The notes: generated from the letters alone by a model not told the origin. Counted from the stretch's first letter, positions 1 through 11,870 are shown. The stretch: DNA of 64,000 nt from Cristatella mucedo (GCA_009760855.2 WPIO01000270.1:55001-119000); one strand, 5' to 3'. Numbers and translations are program-made.

Positions 1-110
1 GAGCTAAATGCAAGGATCTGCAGAGCAGAGCATGCAGCAGAGCCGAGGCTGCCCTGGCAGCAGCAGCCCTGGCAGCAGCAGCCAGCGCAGAGCTCCGAGC
101 TGCAGCTTAC

Positions 111-599
111 CCACAGCGGCAAGTTGTACGGCAGACGAGATATGAGACCGGTGAGGTGCAGCACGAGCAGGAAGATGCACTCGGCGAGGCCGAAGCCGGC
201 CACGAACCCGCCCCAGCCGGCACCGGCGCCGAAGCCGACGATGCCGCATATGAGTGCGGCAAAGCAGAGCGCCTGCAGCGTAAAGATAGATGGCGCTGCT
301 GCTGCGGCACGCCAGAAGAGCGCCCCCTGGCAGAGCCGGTCGGCCCGACCCTGGAAGATAAGGCACTGCGGCAGCAGTGGCTGTAGCAGGACTGGTTCGG
401 CCACTGCAGCTGCAACGCTTTGCGCTAGCTGTCAAGTCAAGGTGGGTGGTAGCAGCAGGAACCGTACCGTTTCTCCCACTTTCAACATGCCCGGAAAGGA
501 CCGAATGTAGTCAAAGCTGCAGCTGCCGTGCGACGGCGCTGGGGCCACGGCAGCATTGTAGTCGGGTGGGGCAGCTTCACCAGTGTGGCTCTTATCCAT
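111..599 (-). CDS. MARVEL-domain tetraspan membrane protein, first two coding exons (partial)
   Basis: Two exons fit a MAL/CMTM/plasmolipin-like MARVEL protein, a four-helix membrane protein family of apical or vesicular membranes. Exon 1 (599 down to 468, 44 codons) starts MDKSHTGE and ends in the family-like stretch YIRSFPGMLKVGET. A donor GTACGG follows at 467. Exon 2 (350 down to 111, exactly 80 codons, phase 0) follows acceptor TTCCAG and carries two hydrophobic helices, one around ALCFAALICGIVGFGAG and one around GLAECIFLLVLHLTGLI. It ends LPYNLPLW before donor GTAAGC. The intron is 117 bp. Helices 3 and 4 would lie beyond the left edge. An upstream in-frame ATG at 618-620 exists; I prefer 599 because family members begin shortly before the tyrosine/proline-rich head. 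The exon assignment is inferred from splice signals and composition. A (CTG)n tract on the coding strand lies about 80 bp upstream of the ATG. Confidence 0.6.
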
Positions 600-680
600 G
601 GCACTGCAGGCAAGATGCAATCAAGGCATCGACAGCTGCATGCACGGTGTCAGGAGGAGGTCAAGGCTAGAAGAAGTGCG

Positions 681-915
<235 letters not shown>

Positions 916-1076
916 CCGAGGGCCAGATGAAGAGACCTGAACAAACTACGGTCTAAACACACGTTTTAAGTTCAACTCTGACGACAGCATCTAGACATAC
1001 GAAATTGGTTGCTGCCCCATTTTAGCCCCTCCTACCTTAGGCCTTGGCTTGACAAAAACTAAAGAGAAGCTAGATT

Positions 1077-1314
<238 letters not shown>

Positions 1315-1689
1315 TATTGTATTATAAATAGATATATATTATATATTATAGCTCCACTATTTTGCTTTCCCACCACGAGGTGCAAACGTATTACCTCAGC
1401 AAACGCCAAGCACATTTCCACACCACAAACCTTTTACATAAAGGAAGCAACCTTTTCTTCTGATGTCGGTCGCAGCCAGTTTATAATGGAAATGTCCTCT
1501 CTATGTACTTTTCAAATCGTTCTCAGCCAAACTACAGGCTGCCTCACTCGTGCTCTTGATGCACGATGTTCAATACGATTGTGCAGAAAACATCAGTTAG
1601 TCATACAGCAAAGCTGGGCTTTAGAACATGATCTGCAGAATAATCCGTTTAGATCCTTTTGGCTTTATGTAGCCTGTATAATCCTTATG

Positions 1690-1720
1690 TATGAAGGTGC
1701 ACACACCTGCTCCGACACGG

Positions 1721-1755
<35 letters not shown>

Positions 1756-1985
1756 TGCACACAACGTCGTGCCTCTATCCACCTCCACCAGCTGCTCTTT
1801 CGGTCTCCCTCCCTCAATCTGTCTCTCATTTCTCTCTGTGTCTCTGTCTGTATCTGTGTGTGTCTCTCTCTTCTTCTCTATCTCTGTCTCCATCTGCTTC
1901 TCTCTCTGTGTATCTCTGTTGCTCTCTCTCTCTCTCTCTGAGTCAAATTTCTCTCTCTATGCCTCTTTCTCTCTCTCTCTCACTT
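1690..1985. repeat. (CA)n and pyrimidine-rich (CT)n low-complexity tract
   Basis: An AC run at about 1722-1752 is followed by about 190 bp of TCTCTC-rich sequence on the plus strand with scattered interruptions. The open frames over it are low-complexity Ser/Leu/Cys and I do not regard them as coding. Confidence 0.85.
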
Positions 1986-3454
1986 GAACTGGTACATTTC
2001 CCATAGCAAGCAACCCACCGAGCAAGGCACAATCCAACATGTGCATCTATTCACTTACGGAACCAGATTCATGCACTACACCATAGTAGCTGCATCCTTA
2101 ACGAAGTGGTCACATGTGGTGGGCATGTGTGCAGTAGGGGGTGTTGCATGCAGGTAGGAGTGCATGAATCGTATAATAAACTCGATACTACAAACAACTG
2201 CAGCCATGCATTAGTTTATGTGTGTGGGTTGCCGACGGTGACCGCATGCTTGCATGTGACCTTGCATTCGGCAGATCGAGATGCTGAAATGCCGAAAAAG
2301 TTCAAATGATAGTTATCTTTCTCTAAACAAAAGGCTAGTCAATTTGTAATGCAGTCGAGGGACTAAAGTGCCTAGAAAGAATAGTGAAATAGTAGGATCG
2401 TTGCCTAGCAGCAAGACACTCGCCTTTCCGTATCCAAGTCGTAATTTCCAGCAGCATCAGAAATGACGAGCTGTAAAGGCCCTTTTGCTACAAACCCTAA
2501 TTAGAGTTGTTGAGTCGGCTAGCCATTCATATACTCAACAGTTTACGACTGATTTAGCAATCTGAGCATCACGAGGGTTCCATCCACCTGTCTTTGGGGG
2601 ACTACAAATCCGAGTCCTAGCCAAGTAAACTATGTAACGAATATTCTGCCTCTTTTAGTTATATGGGAGAGTTTGGAAGCAGATTGCTGCTCTAGTGGTA
2701 AGGTACAGCTTCAAGGCTTATATATCAAGAAAGGACAATAAATCAGCAAGAGCACTCGTACGTGGGTAAGGAAACACCGGTATCTTAAATGATCCCAGAG
2801 TTCCGAAGCAACACAACCTGTCACATTCACAATCGCAGGACTCCAAGTGAGTGCAAATCACCAAAGCCAAAGCAGTCATCGAAGCAGCCAGCTATCCACC
2901 ACGTGCCTTTACAGACATTCACGTCTGCTCCCTCGTGCAGGATAAAGCTATAACGCATAACTTGAAGGCCAACACCAGTGCTTTTAACCAGTAACAAAGA
3001 AATACACTCCAAAAGAGTCGGGATGTAAGCGACGGTATAACTGAAAGCTCAAGCTGCCCGAGCAATACACTTCTGGAGATGTGCTGTCGCGGCGCCACAC
3101 GGTCGAGAAGACCAGTGGACTGGTGCACCAAAAAATATTCGCGAAGAAGCCGCCGTCCCGGGATCGGGCGGGTCCACAGTGAGCAACAGGCTACTGGGGC
3201 TCATAAGTATCACAGGCCGTACTAGTTACGCAACAGGCACCAGCCCCACTCTAACGTTATGGTAATCACAATTGTGCATGCTCAGATGCTCACCCGAAAA
3301 ACCTCCCAAGCCAGCTGCAAGCGCCGTAGCTTGTAAGCTTACAGCACAGGCGGAGGCGGGTGCCCAGAAGGCGAGCGAAACATTCAGACGGCACGATGCG
3401 ATCGCACGCGAAGGCAGGCCAACAGCTTCAGACGGCTTCCGCCATGCCACGTAG
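1986..3454. other. Intergenic, nothing recognised
   Basis: About 1.5 kb of moderately AT-rich sequence. The short open frames (up to 70 codons) have no recognisable motifs. No repeat tail, tRNA-like box or splice-supported exon was identified. Confidence 0.5.
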
Positions 3455-3560
3455 ACCAGAGCCTCCTGGAATGCCCGAAGGGAGGGCCCAGTGTTACGAG
3501 CACTGGGCGATCCGCCGCGCCCCACCCCCAAAGGGCTGGCGAAAGTCTGGCCCATCGAAG
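3455..3560 (+). repeat. Dispersed repeat, copy 1 (pairs with 18735-18830)
   Basis: Shares the blocks CTCCTGGAAT, GGCGATCCGCC and GGCGAAAGT..TGGCCC in the same order and orientation with 18735-18830. The class is unknown. The surrounding 3.2-4.2 kb region has open frames on both strands, none recognisable; the GC-rich frames at 3226-3660 look like chance openings. Confidence 0.5.
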
Positions 3561-4299
3561 GCATTGAATGTAAGTGCGAAAAGAGAAAAATCGTCGCCAC
3601 ACCAAACGAGAAAGTGCGACAAACGCCACCACTGGAAATGCTCTCGAGATTCGGGCGCATGAGAATTCATGGCTAACAACAGCGCGAATCGAAAGGATCA
3701 GCTATGCAAGCAGAAGCAGGCACAAACGAGTAGCAACTTGTGATTTCGATCTGTCGCCGCCTGGCGTCGATCGAACCCGCACATGCACTCGTTAGCTAGC
3801 TGCACTTATGCAGGAAGGCACTTACACGAGAGGCAGTAGCGGGCAGAAAGAAACAAGCTGGGTTGGTGGCGCAACGGCCTGGGTAACAAACGAGCAATGG
3901 GAATAGCTATAACAGAACGTGGCCACAGCCGACCCACTTCGACCTCTTTTCGGAGCTGCGAAAGCCAACAGTAGGCTCAGTGACCAGAATGGACGCACAC
4001 GGTATATCTATGCGCTCGATAGATGGCCGTGGGCATCCACGCGCAATTAAGCATCCGCACGCCCGCAGAGCAGTGCGACTGGGCACGTTACTCCGATGCG
4101 CGAGTGCTCTTGGATGCTTGAAAAGTATTTCATCTAGAGCACTCGCTTTTTCGGCGCCAGAGGGGCTTCTGGAGGATGTGAAGGAACGGCAGCCTCAACG
4201 AATCGAGACCTCTACGTGTCCATCGCGGACGGCCTCAGTGATTCCCCTCTAATCCTTCCGCTCGCCGACCGACGCCGATGGTCTCGAACTTGCGTGGCT

Positions 4300-4790
4300 T
4301 AATCGAGCTACGATTGTCTCAAGCCGTTTATCTTTGGATGCGTAATTGGAAACCGGCGGACCCGCCGCGACTCCATGACCCCGCGACCGACCCGATACGA
4401 CCCCATTGCTTTCTGCGTTGATTTGAACAGTAAAATTCCGACTTCACCTAGTAGCATACAGCGCGTGCCAGGTGAGAATCTGGTAGTCTGATCTCTCTCT
4501 CTCTCTCTCTCTCCCACTCTCTCTTTATCTCACTGTGTCTCCCTCTCTTTCTCTCACTGTCTCTCTCCCTTCCTCTATCTCTCTTTCTTTCTACCTCTCC
4601 CTCTCTCTCTCCTTGATTTTTCTTGGCCATCTTCGCTCAGCGACGCAGGCGACCTGGAGCCTTTATAGAGCTGTCACTGCCGCGCCACACCGAATCGAAG
4701 TGCCTTACTGTCCGCTCCCGAGACGCTTGAACCCGCAATTGTTCGTCTGTTTGAGTATATGAAATAAAATGCATAGTTTTGCCTGATTCC
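4300..4790 (+). repeat. LTR-like repeat, 3' (polyadenylation-signal) part, copy 1
   Basis: Matches 23255-23690 in order: an ACCGGCGGACC..CGCGACTCCATGACCCC block, CTTTCTGCGTT, a GTAAAATtCCGACTT block, a (CT)n tract (4491-4615), a CAGCGACGCAGG block, and a TTTGAGTA..AAATAAAATG end. The terminal AATAAA with a short tail is what the R/U5 end of an LTR would show. In copy 2 this part follows the TATA-bearing part directly; here it precedes it. Confidence 0.5.
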
Positions 4791-4943
4791 TGCGATTTCG
4801 ATAGCTTCAAAAGAGCTGCGGCGGCGTTAAATTAGCGTGGCAGCTTGCAGCAGGCAATAAATCATGGACCCTTGAGAGTAGCTCTCACGCTCTCGACTTT
4901 CCTCCTTACCGATGCCGACTTTCTTCTTAGTTAAGGCGTCACC

Positions 4944-5095
4944 CCTAACCATGTTATTCATTTTGTTTGTTTATCAAGCATGATTTTACTCACCATTCAA
5001 TTGCATTTCCCTTTACAGCAAATGTAAAGCGCCTAGAGAGAGAGATTAAGTTCTCTGAGGGCGCTTTATCAAGTGCATTATTATTGTTATAATTA
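4944..5095 (+). mobile_element. LINE family 1, 3'-end fragment
   Basis: Only the last ~150 bp of the family are present: the CCCTAACCATGTTATTCATTT block, the CAAATGTAAAGCGCCTAGAG..CTCTGAGGGCGCTTTATCAAG hairpin-like end and an ATT-rich tail. A severe 5' truncation is usual for CR1/L2-type retrotransposons. Confidence 0.8.
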
Positions 5096-5104
5096 TCGAT
5101 TTAA

Positions 5105-5432
5105 TGGCCGACAGAGACCCGAACGCAGCGCCCTGCTCTAATGCGGGAGGCTGGTATGAAAGAGGGTTTCCCTGAAAATCCGCAAAGCCAACACCAGCAT
5201 AAGTTGAGTTTGCCCCAGCAGTCGCTGCTGTAGAGTAGTGTGAGAAGAATACAAAAGAAAAAGGCAGATGCGAAAAATATGAAGAAGCTTTTCAGGAAAG
5301 TGCCTACTACTGATTGATAGGTGCCATTACGGGTGTGTGTGTTTATGAGTGTGTGCGTGCGTGTGTGTGTGTGTGTGTGTGAGTGTGTAGTGCTAAGTAA
5401 TGCGGGCCGTTCCTTAAGTTACTTTCAAGTAG
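5105..5432 (+). repeat. LTR-like repeat, 5' part, copy 1 (first piece)
   Basis: Matches 22319-22470 and 22620-22865: GGCCGAC, GCGCCCTGCTCTAA, a GAAAGAGGGTT block, GTAGAGT..GTGAGAAGA, AGGAAAGTGC, and near the end TGCTAAGTAATGCG. A (GT)n tract sits at 5333-5382. The TGCTAAGTAATGCG stretch is the uninterrupted counterpart of the site that holds a SPIN-like MITE in copy 2. LINE D begins right after it, and the repeat resumes at 11486. Confidence 0.5.
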
Positions 5433-5781
5433 CGTGTTCCTTTTGAATCTGAACTATATCTAGGTGTCGTGTTCCAAAGAGATCTTGCATTAGACGACCA
5501 CATCAGCTCCACAATCGAATCTGTGTACTTTCAGCTACATAACATTGCTAAAATTTGGGCTTGTTTAGGCAGGGATAACACATCGGAATTGGCCCACGCA
5601 TTTGTGACAGGCGCTTACAGCTACTGCAAAAAATCTCCGCAGCTAGGCTGGTCTGTCATGAGCGTCACAACTGCCAAATTTCATCACTTATCGCTGACCT
5701 GCACTGGATTTTAGTCAAGCAGCGCGTAGACTTCAAGTTCTGTCACTCACTTTTAGGTTCCTTTATTCTTTGGCTCCAGCC
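5433..5781 (+). mobile_element. LINE family 1 (copy D), 5' piece, interrupted by hAT
   Basis: A 5'-truncated LINE starting in the C-terminal part of the RT ORF. It encodes remnants such as LGVVFQRDLALDDHISST and [14 protein letters not shown], matching intact relatives at 7790-7890. It stops at GGCTCCAGCC (5781), where the hAT begins, and resumes at 11002 in the same codon region (AKHRTTCFSES). Confidence 0.85.
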
Positions 5782-6477
5782 CAGACATGGGAAAACTGCG
5801 GCCTGCGGGCCATATACGACCCGTCGGGCCATATACTGCCCGTCGGGCTTTTTAATCCAGCCCACCGAACTCGTCTACGTTATATTATTAAATTAAATTT
5901 TATTATAAAGACAAATCAATCATTTTGCCGAGCGGTAATTCCCATCTTTTCCCAGCAGATGGCACACCCCGAAGACATTGACCCTTGAGTTTGATGCATT
6001 ACGGTTACTCTCTCCTTCATTTTGTCGCTTTGTACTTTCAGCCCTTCGGTAAAAATGAGCGGACCTAAGAAAAAAAAGTAGACAGTGAGTGACAAGTGTT
6101 TAATAAAGAGTGCACAAGAAAATATTTTTTTCACATAAGTCCGATCAAAAGCTGTATATCTGATATGCCAAGAAACTGCAGCGGTTTTTAAAGAATACAA
6201 CATCAGCCGTCATTTTGCCACAAAACATGCTAACTACGCCAGACAACAGTCTCCACAAGAACGGGCGGCTACAGCTCAGAGACAGACGGCTAATTTACAG
6301 ACACAGCCAAACCTTTTTCGCAGACAAACTGCGATTCAAGAGCCAAGTAATAAGGAAAGTTTTTTGCTGGCATTAAAATTAGCAAAGGCCAGTAAGACTT
6401 GCTCCGAAATCGAATTTTTAAAAGAATGCATGGCTGAGACAGCAAGTCTCTTGTGCCCGGAGAGCAAAGGCAAATTT

Positions 6478-8631
6478 ACTCGGACTAACTGTCCATCGAC
6501 AGGCATATAAAGACTACTGTAGGTCGTACCAATCGATCCTAGCAAAGGCCAAGTCTAGCTTCTATAGAAACATTGTTGAATCACAGATGCACAATCCAAA
6601 AATGCTGATGTCGACAATAAACCATCTCCTCAACCGTTCCCAGATTAGCTCCTTACCTGATGATCCTTGTGATGATGTAGCCGATCGCTTCTCTCGATTC
6701 TTTGCGCAGAAGATAGACAAGATCAGGGAATCCATCCCTGCGATGACAACGTTCCCACTAGAATGCTGTTCCTCGGTTCTTGGCTGCGCCTCAATGTCTG
6801 CATTTAAACAGGTCACCAGTGATGTAGTCCTAAAGCTCGTATCTCAATCAAAGAAGACAACAAGTCCACTGGACCCTATTCCCACTGTCCTGCTCCTACG
6901 TTGCATTGATCTGCTGCTGCCATGCATAACCAACATCATTAATATGTCATTAGCCTCAGGTTAGGTCCCAGCACCTTTCAAAAAAGCTGTAGTCAGGCCA
7001 CTTCTCAAGAAAGCTACACTAGACCAAGAGAACTTAAGCAACTACCGCCCAGTCTCCCTTCTACCATTCCTATCAAAGACACTGGAACGGGTCGTGGCAG
7101 ACCAGCTGAACTCGTATATCGAAACCTCACACCTTGCTAGTAAGTTCCAGTCTGGCTTTAGAGCTAATCACTCCACAGAGTCAGCATTGCTTCGGGTATA
7201 CAACGACCTACGTAGGAATGCAGACATGGGTAGAGTGTCTCTTCTTGTTTTGCTCGATCTTTCGGCAGCTTTTGATACCATCGATCACAAAGTACTTCTA
7301 GAGCGCCTCTCATCTCGCCTGGGCATCACTGGCACTGCTCTGCAGTGGTTCAGGTCCTATCTCAGTGGGAGACTCCAGAGTGTTGACGTGAATGGACAAA
7401 GATCATGAATCTGAAGTACCTCTAAAATATGGAGTACCTCAGGGCTCTGTGCTAGGTCCGGTCCTTTTCACCGTTTATACTCTCCCTCTCGCTGATGTGA
7501 TTGCCAAGCACAATCTAGGCTTTCACTTCTATGCGGATGACACTCAGTTGTACCTTTGCTTTGATCCCTCCCAGCCTTCGAGCACCTCAAATTCTCTCAA
7601 CTCACTTGCTGCATGCATTGATGAGATCCGATCATGGATGGCAGCAAATTTTCTAAAACTAAATGATGATAAAACTAACTTACTAGTTATGGGAAAACCT
7701 AGTGTTATTCAGAAATTGGAAAGGCTGACTTTCAAAATTGGCTCTACCAGCATATCTCCAGTTGCATCAGCTCGAAATCTAGGTGTCATATTCCAAAGCG
7801 ACCTCTCATTAGACAACCACATCAGCTCCACAGTCAAATCAGCCTATTTTCAGCTTCATAACATTGCTAAAATTAGGGCTTGTTTAGATAAGGATACCAC
7901 GTCCAAGTTGGTCCATGCATTCGTGACATCTCGTCTCGACTTCTGCAACTCACTGCTTACTGGCCTACCAGCATGTGCGATCAGGCGATTGCAGCTGGTG
8001 CCAAACTCTGCAGCTAGGCTTGTCTGTCGTGAGCGTCGCAGTTGCCACATCACTCCACTTCTCGCCGACCTGCACTGGTTACCAGTCAAGCAACGGATTG
8101 ACTTCAAGGTTTTGTCGCTCACTTTTAGGTCTCTTCATTCTATGGCTCCAGCCTATCTTTCAGATATACTACCCCATCAGGCAAAGCATCGTACCACTCG
8201 CTTTTCGGAATCCAACAGTCTAGAAATACCTCGTACAAACCTTAAATCCTTTGGAGACCGTGCATTTAGCTCGTATGCTCCCACAGCCTGGAACTCCCTC
8301 CCGACCTGCATCAGAACATCCCCTGACCTGACCACATTTAAAAGAAACTTAAAAACATACCTATTTAGGACAGCATTTAGTGGGTCCTTGTGATTCGTCC
8401 TCGATGTGCTTATGCGTGCTGACACTGTTCATGCTGCCACTAACCACATTTGCATGCTGACCCTGTGCATGTAACCCCTAACCATGTTATTCATTTTGTT
8501 TGTTTTTCAAGCATGATTTTACTTACTATTCTATTGCGTATCACTTTGCAGCAAATGTAAAGCGCCTAGAAAGAGATTAAGTTCTCTGAGGGCGCTTTAT
8601 CAAGTGCAATATTATTATTATTATTATTATT
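6478..8631 (+). mobile_element. LINE family 1 (copy A), CR1/L2-like non-LTR retrotransposon
   Basis: The longest copy in the window, inserted in the hAT transposase gene and flanked by the 6-bp duplication AAATTT (6472-6477 and 8632-8637). It starts in the linker between endonuclease and RT, contains the RT and C-terminal domains, the 3' UTR with CCCTAACCATGTTATTC, the GTAAAGCGCCTAG..GAGGGCGCTTTATCAAG end and an (ATT)n tail. The endonuclease is missing. Confidence 0.92.
6587..8393 (+). pseudogene. LINE reverse transcriptase ORF (copy A), truncated and frameshifted
   Basis: Three open pieces in successive frames. 6587-6963 is the linker (SLPDDPCDDVADRFSRFFAQK) and ends in an early stop. 7094-7408 carries the RT fingers/palm with motif [14 protein letters not shown]. 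7392-8393 carries [10 protein letters not shown], the catalytic YADD box ([12 protein letters not shown], about 7526-7560) and the C-terminal region ([43 protein letters not shown]). The frame break at about 7405 is a 4-bp insertion (AATC duplicated-like) compared with copy R, where GATCATCTGAAG is uninterrupted. The family primes reverse transcription on nicked target DNA. Confidence 0.9.
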
Positions 8632-9432
8632 AAATTTGAAAAAAATGTTTATCTCGCAGAACTGAGACTCGCCGTGTGGAATTAATTGACAAAGATAGAG
8701 CTAGCAAATTAAACAAAAAGGAAGAGCCCTTTGAGTTTTACTCACTAGCTCTGGATAAAAGTAATAACTTAAGGACACTGCTCAGCTCCTAGTTTTTATC
8801 CGAGGGATTAGTGACAGCTTTGAGATCACAGAGGAATTTTTGACCATGGAGTCCACGAAGAGAAAAACGAGGGAAGAGGCCATGTATAACCATGTGTCTG
8901 CTGTTATCGAGAGGATGAAGTTACCTTGGAGTAAACTTGCCAATATCACCACGGATGGATCGCCACATTTAACTGGGAACAACGTTGGGGTGCTACAAAG
9001 ACTGCAGGAAAAAGTAAAGGAAGAAAATTCTGATCAAGATGTTATTTTCCTTCACTGCATCATTCGTCAGGAAGTTCTGTGTAAGTCAATAATGCATCTA
9101 AATCATGTCGTGAATACAGCCATACAACTTGTTAACTTTATACGAGCAAGGGGACTTTGGCATCGTAAGTTCATTGCGTTCCTGGAAGAAACCGATGCAG
9201 ATCAACAGGACTTACTTTACCACTCTCGTGTGCGCTGGCTAAGTTTGGGCAAAGTCTTTCAAAGAGTGTGAGAGCTGAAGGAGGAGATCACTGGATTTTT
9301 GGAGTGAATGAGATCCGACGAATTTCCCGAGCTAAGTGACAAGAACTGGCGTGTGTCAACTTGCGTTTGCTGTGGATATACTTTCGCACATGAATGAGCT
9401 GAACGACAAGCTACACAGGGAAAGATCAATTT

Positions 9433-9928
9433 AATAATAATAATAATGCACTCGATAACGCGCCCTCAGATAACTCGATCACTTTCTAGGCGCTTTACAT
9501 TTGCTGCAAAGGGAAACGCGATTGAATCGTGAGTAATATCATGCTTGAAAAGCAAACAACATGAATAACATGGTTAGGGGTGACATGCACAGGGTCAGCA
9601 TGCAAATGTGGTTAGTGGCAGCATGCACAGTGTCAGCACGCATAAGCACATCAAGGACGAATCACAGGGACCCACTAAATGCTGTCCTAAATAGGTGTGT
9701 TCTTAAGTTCTTTTTAAATGTGGTCAAGTCAGGCGATGTTCTGACGCAAGTCGGGAAGAAGTTCCAGGCTTTGGAAGCATACGAACTACATGCACGGTCT
9801 CCAAAGGATTTGAGGTTTGTACGAGGTATTGGTAGACTGTTGGATTCCGAAAAGCGGGTGGTACGATGCTTGGCCTGGTGGGGGAGTAGACCTGAGAGAT
9901 AGGCTGGAGCCAAATAATGAAGTGACCT
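9433..9928 (-). mobile_element. LINE family 1 (copy B), 3' 500 bp, inside hAT
   Basis: Reads inward on the minus strand from the (ATT)n tail at 9433 and is flanked by AATTT duplications (9428-9432 and 9929-9933). Across the empty site the transposase frame (KDQ-F-VHGMYTH region) would be continuous. Minus-strand remnants: SLHYLAPAYLSGLLPHQAKH and [15 protein letters not shown]. Confidence 0.9.
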
Positions 9929-10702
9929 AATTTGTGCACGGCATGTACACACATGCTAGGGCCTTCAAATCCTAGAGGACTCTTTTCTCCAGACAAATTT
10001 TAAACAAATCTTCCACTCATGTCCCTACACTATCCATACAGAATGAGGCGATACAAAACGCGAAGAAATACAGCAAATCACTGGACGACCTGCGCGGAGA
10101 ATTCTGCCGTCGTTGCTTTGACTTTGGAAAAATTGAAAAGTCACTTCAGCTGGTGTCCAGTCCCCTGTCACAAGCCCCTGAAACAGCACCACAGGAGTTG
10201 CAGTTAGAACTGATAGATCTTCAGCCTGACTCTGTATTGAAGGAGAAGTTAAACTCTCTTGAACTGAAAGATTTTAATGCTTTACTTAACGAAACCACGT
10301 TTCCAAACCTCCGGAGGATGGCAAAGAAGATGCTGACGTTGTTTGGCTCAACCTATGTGTGTGAACAGACATTTAGCGTCATTAACTTCCACAAAGCCCG
10401 TCACCGATACACGTTAACTGACGAACGTCTCGGATCAATCTTGAGAATTGTCACATCAAATATAATGCCAGACATTGATGCGCTTGCAAAAAAAGGAGAC
10501 CAACAACACTGTTCACCATGAAACTGAATCGGAGTTTATTACTACTTATTACGTGTTACTTATGATTGGTTACGCTAATAAATTAATAAATTTGTAACGC
10601 AATTCTTACAATAAACTAAGCGCAGTGGTTTTTTCTTACCTCTTAAAGGCCAAGTCTTTTCATGTAATGTTTTCTTACATTTAATTTATATTAGTTCACA
10701 CA

Positions 10703-10920
10703 AATAATAATAATAATAATAATATTGCACTTGATAAAGCGCCCTCAGAGAACTTAATCTCTTTCTAGGCGCTTTACATTTGCTGCAAAGTGATACGCAA
10801 TAGAATAGTAAGTAAAATCATGCTTGAAAAACAAACAAAATGAATAACATGGTTAGGGGTTACATGCACTGGGTCAGCATGCAAATGTGGTTAGTGGCAG
10901 CATGAACAGTGTCAACACAC
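10703..10920 (-). mobile_element. LINE family 1 (copy C), 3' UTR fragment inside hAT
   Basis: Only the family's last ~215 bp: AATAATAATATTGCACTTGATAAAGCGCC, then the UTR up to about the GTGTCAACAC stretch. It lies between the hAT stop codon and its right TIR. Confidence 0.85.
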
Positions 10921-11001
10921 CATTCTCCTATTCTGGCCCAGCCCCTCTGTCAAATTTTAGAAACCATGTGGCCCGTGAGTCAAAAAGTTTGTCCACGCCT
11001 G

Positions 11002-11485
11002 CTCCGCCAAAACTTAGATTCATTGCCTCATAAGGCCAAGCATCGTACCACCTGCTTTTCGGAATCTAAATGTTTACTTTTACCTCGTGCAAACCTCAAA
11101 TCCTTTGGAGACCGTACCTCTAGTTCGTATGCTCCCAAAGCCCGGAACTCACTCCCGACTTGCGTCACGAAATCTCCTGACTTGACCACAATTAAAAAGA
11201 AGCTTAAAACGCACCCATTTATCACTATTTATCACTGGGTCCTTGTGATTTGAAATTTATGTGCTTATGCAGGCTGAAGCTGTGCATGCTGCCACTAACC
11301 ATACTTGCATGCTGACCATGTGTATACCACCCCTAACCACGTTATTCTTGTTGTTTATTGAGCATGCTACTACCAACCATTCGATTTGTGCTCTTTTTGC
11401 AGCAATGTAAAGTGCCTATGAAGATATTGAGTTCTCTGAGGGCGCTAAATCAAAGGCATTATCATTATATTATTATTATCATTAT
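11002..11485 (+). mobile_element. LINE family 1 (copy D), 3' piece after the hAT
   Basis: Continues copy D from the hAT target duplication: [42 protein letters not shown], then the 3' UTR (CACCCCTAACCACGTTATTC, GTAAAGTGCCTATGAAG, GAGGGCGCTAAATCAA) and an ATTATTATT tail ending about 11485. Frame damage is spread over both halves, so this is one of the older copies. Confidence 0.85.
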
Positions 11486-11870
11486 TACGCGTTAGTTGAA
11501 ACAGACGCGTAGGGTCTTCTTTGTAGAGGAGTTTTAGGCTGTGGCTACAAAGGTAAAGCATCCCATGTTCAAATACTTGCTCTGAACGCTTCCATTTAAC
11601 TAGGGCCTCTGAGCGTCGGCCATTTTTATTTTGGCTGCTGAGCACACGTGAAAAATCCGTCATTTTCATTGGCTGACTGGTCCATCTAGAAGCTACAAAG
11701 TAAGCACAGATTCTTCTCCATGAGAGTCTGCCGACTTGGCTCCTCTATAAAAATACTTTGTGAGCTAGTAGCCCAAACCGAATGAAAATCGGTCCGAAAT
11801 CGGTACAGATTTAGGAGGAAATTCAATAGTGTAGGCGTAGCTTTAGCAGTGTATCTGTGTCTCGCTCCGA
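11486..11870 (+). repeat. LTR-like repeat, 5' part, copy 1 (second piece)
   Basis: Resumes the repeat left at 5432. It matches 22866-23250: ACGCGTTAGTTG, TGAGCGTC, TTTATTTTGGC, CATTGGCTGACTG, CAGATTCT..CATGAgA, TCTGCCGACTTGGCTCCTC, then TATAAAAATAC (a TATA-like box at 11745), AGTAGCCCAAAC, TTTAGGAGGAAATT and GGCGTAGCTTTAG. The TATA-like box fits a U3 region. Confidence 0.5.

Larger units (their letters stand above)
6055..10521 (+). pseudogene. hAT transposase (ZBED/GTF2IRD2-like), broken by two LINEs
   Basis: Begins MSGPKKKK at 6055, followed by a BED-finger-like region (ICQETAAVFKEYN..HFATKHANY). In this region the first cysteine of the usual CxxC is Tyr, and a stop follows the K-run. The frame reaches PESKGKF at 6477, is cut by LINE A and resumes at 8638 (TETRRVELIDKDRASKLNKK, LALDKSNN, then TTDGSPHLTG of the DDE core, HCIIRQEVLCKS, LLYHSRVRWLS). 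It is cut again by LINE B at 9432 and resumes at 9934 (GMYTHARAF, SLDDLRGEF). It finishes with the hAT C-terminal dimerisation region (YVCEQTFSVINF..RHRYTLTDERLGSILRI) and stop at 10519-10521. Several stops and frameshifts occur outside the LINEs. The family normally cuts and pastes DNA in the nucleus; this copy is dead. Confidence 0.9.
5782..11001 (+). mobile_element. hAT-superfamily DNA transposon with TIRs and 8-bp TSD
   Basis: The left end reads CAGACATGGGAAAACT and the right end, read inward, CAGGCGTGGACAAACT: imperfect terminal inverted repeats of the Charlie/ZBED-like hAT type. The flanking 8 bp are CTCCAGCC on the left (5774-5781) and CTCCGCCA on the right (11002-11009), which is CTCC(A)GCC after loss of one A. 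Intact LINE copies have CTCCAGCC uninterrupted at this position. The element is 5.2 kb only because it contains three LINE insertions (6478-8631, 9433-9928, 10703-10920); without them it is about 2.4 kb. Confidence 0.9.

Noticed and set aside
7856-8122. Minus-strand ORF inside LINE A, repeated at 24258 and 51070
   Set aside because: Antisense of the RT C-terminal coding region; recurrence follows LINE copies, not an independent gene.
9561-9902. 113-codon plus-strand ORF (and its near twin at 59754-60071)
   Set aside because: These are antisense shadows of the LINE family-1 C-terminal ORF and 3' UTR on the minus strand, conserved only because the LINE is repeated.
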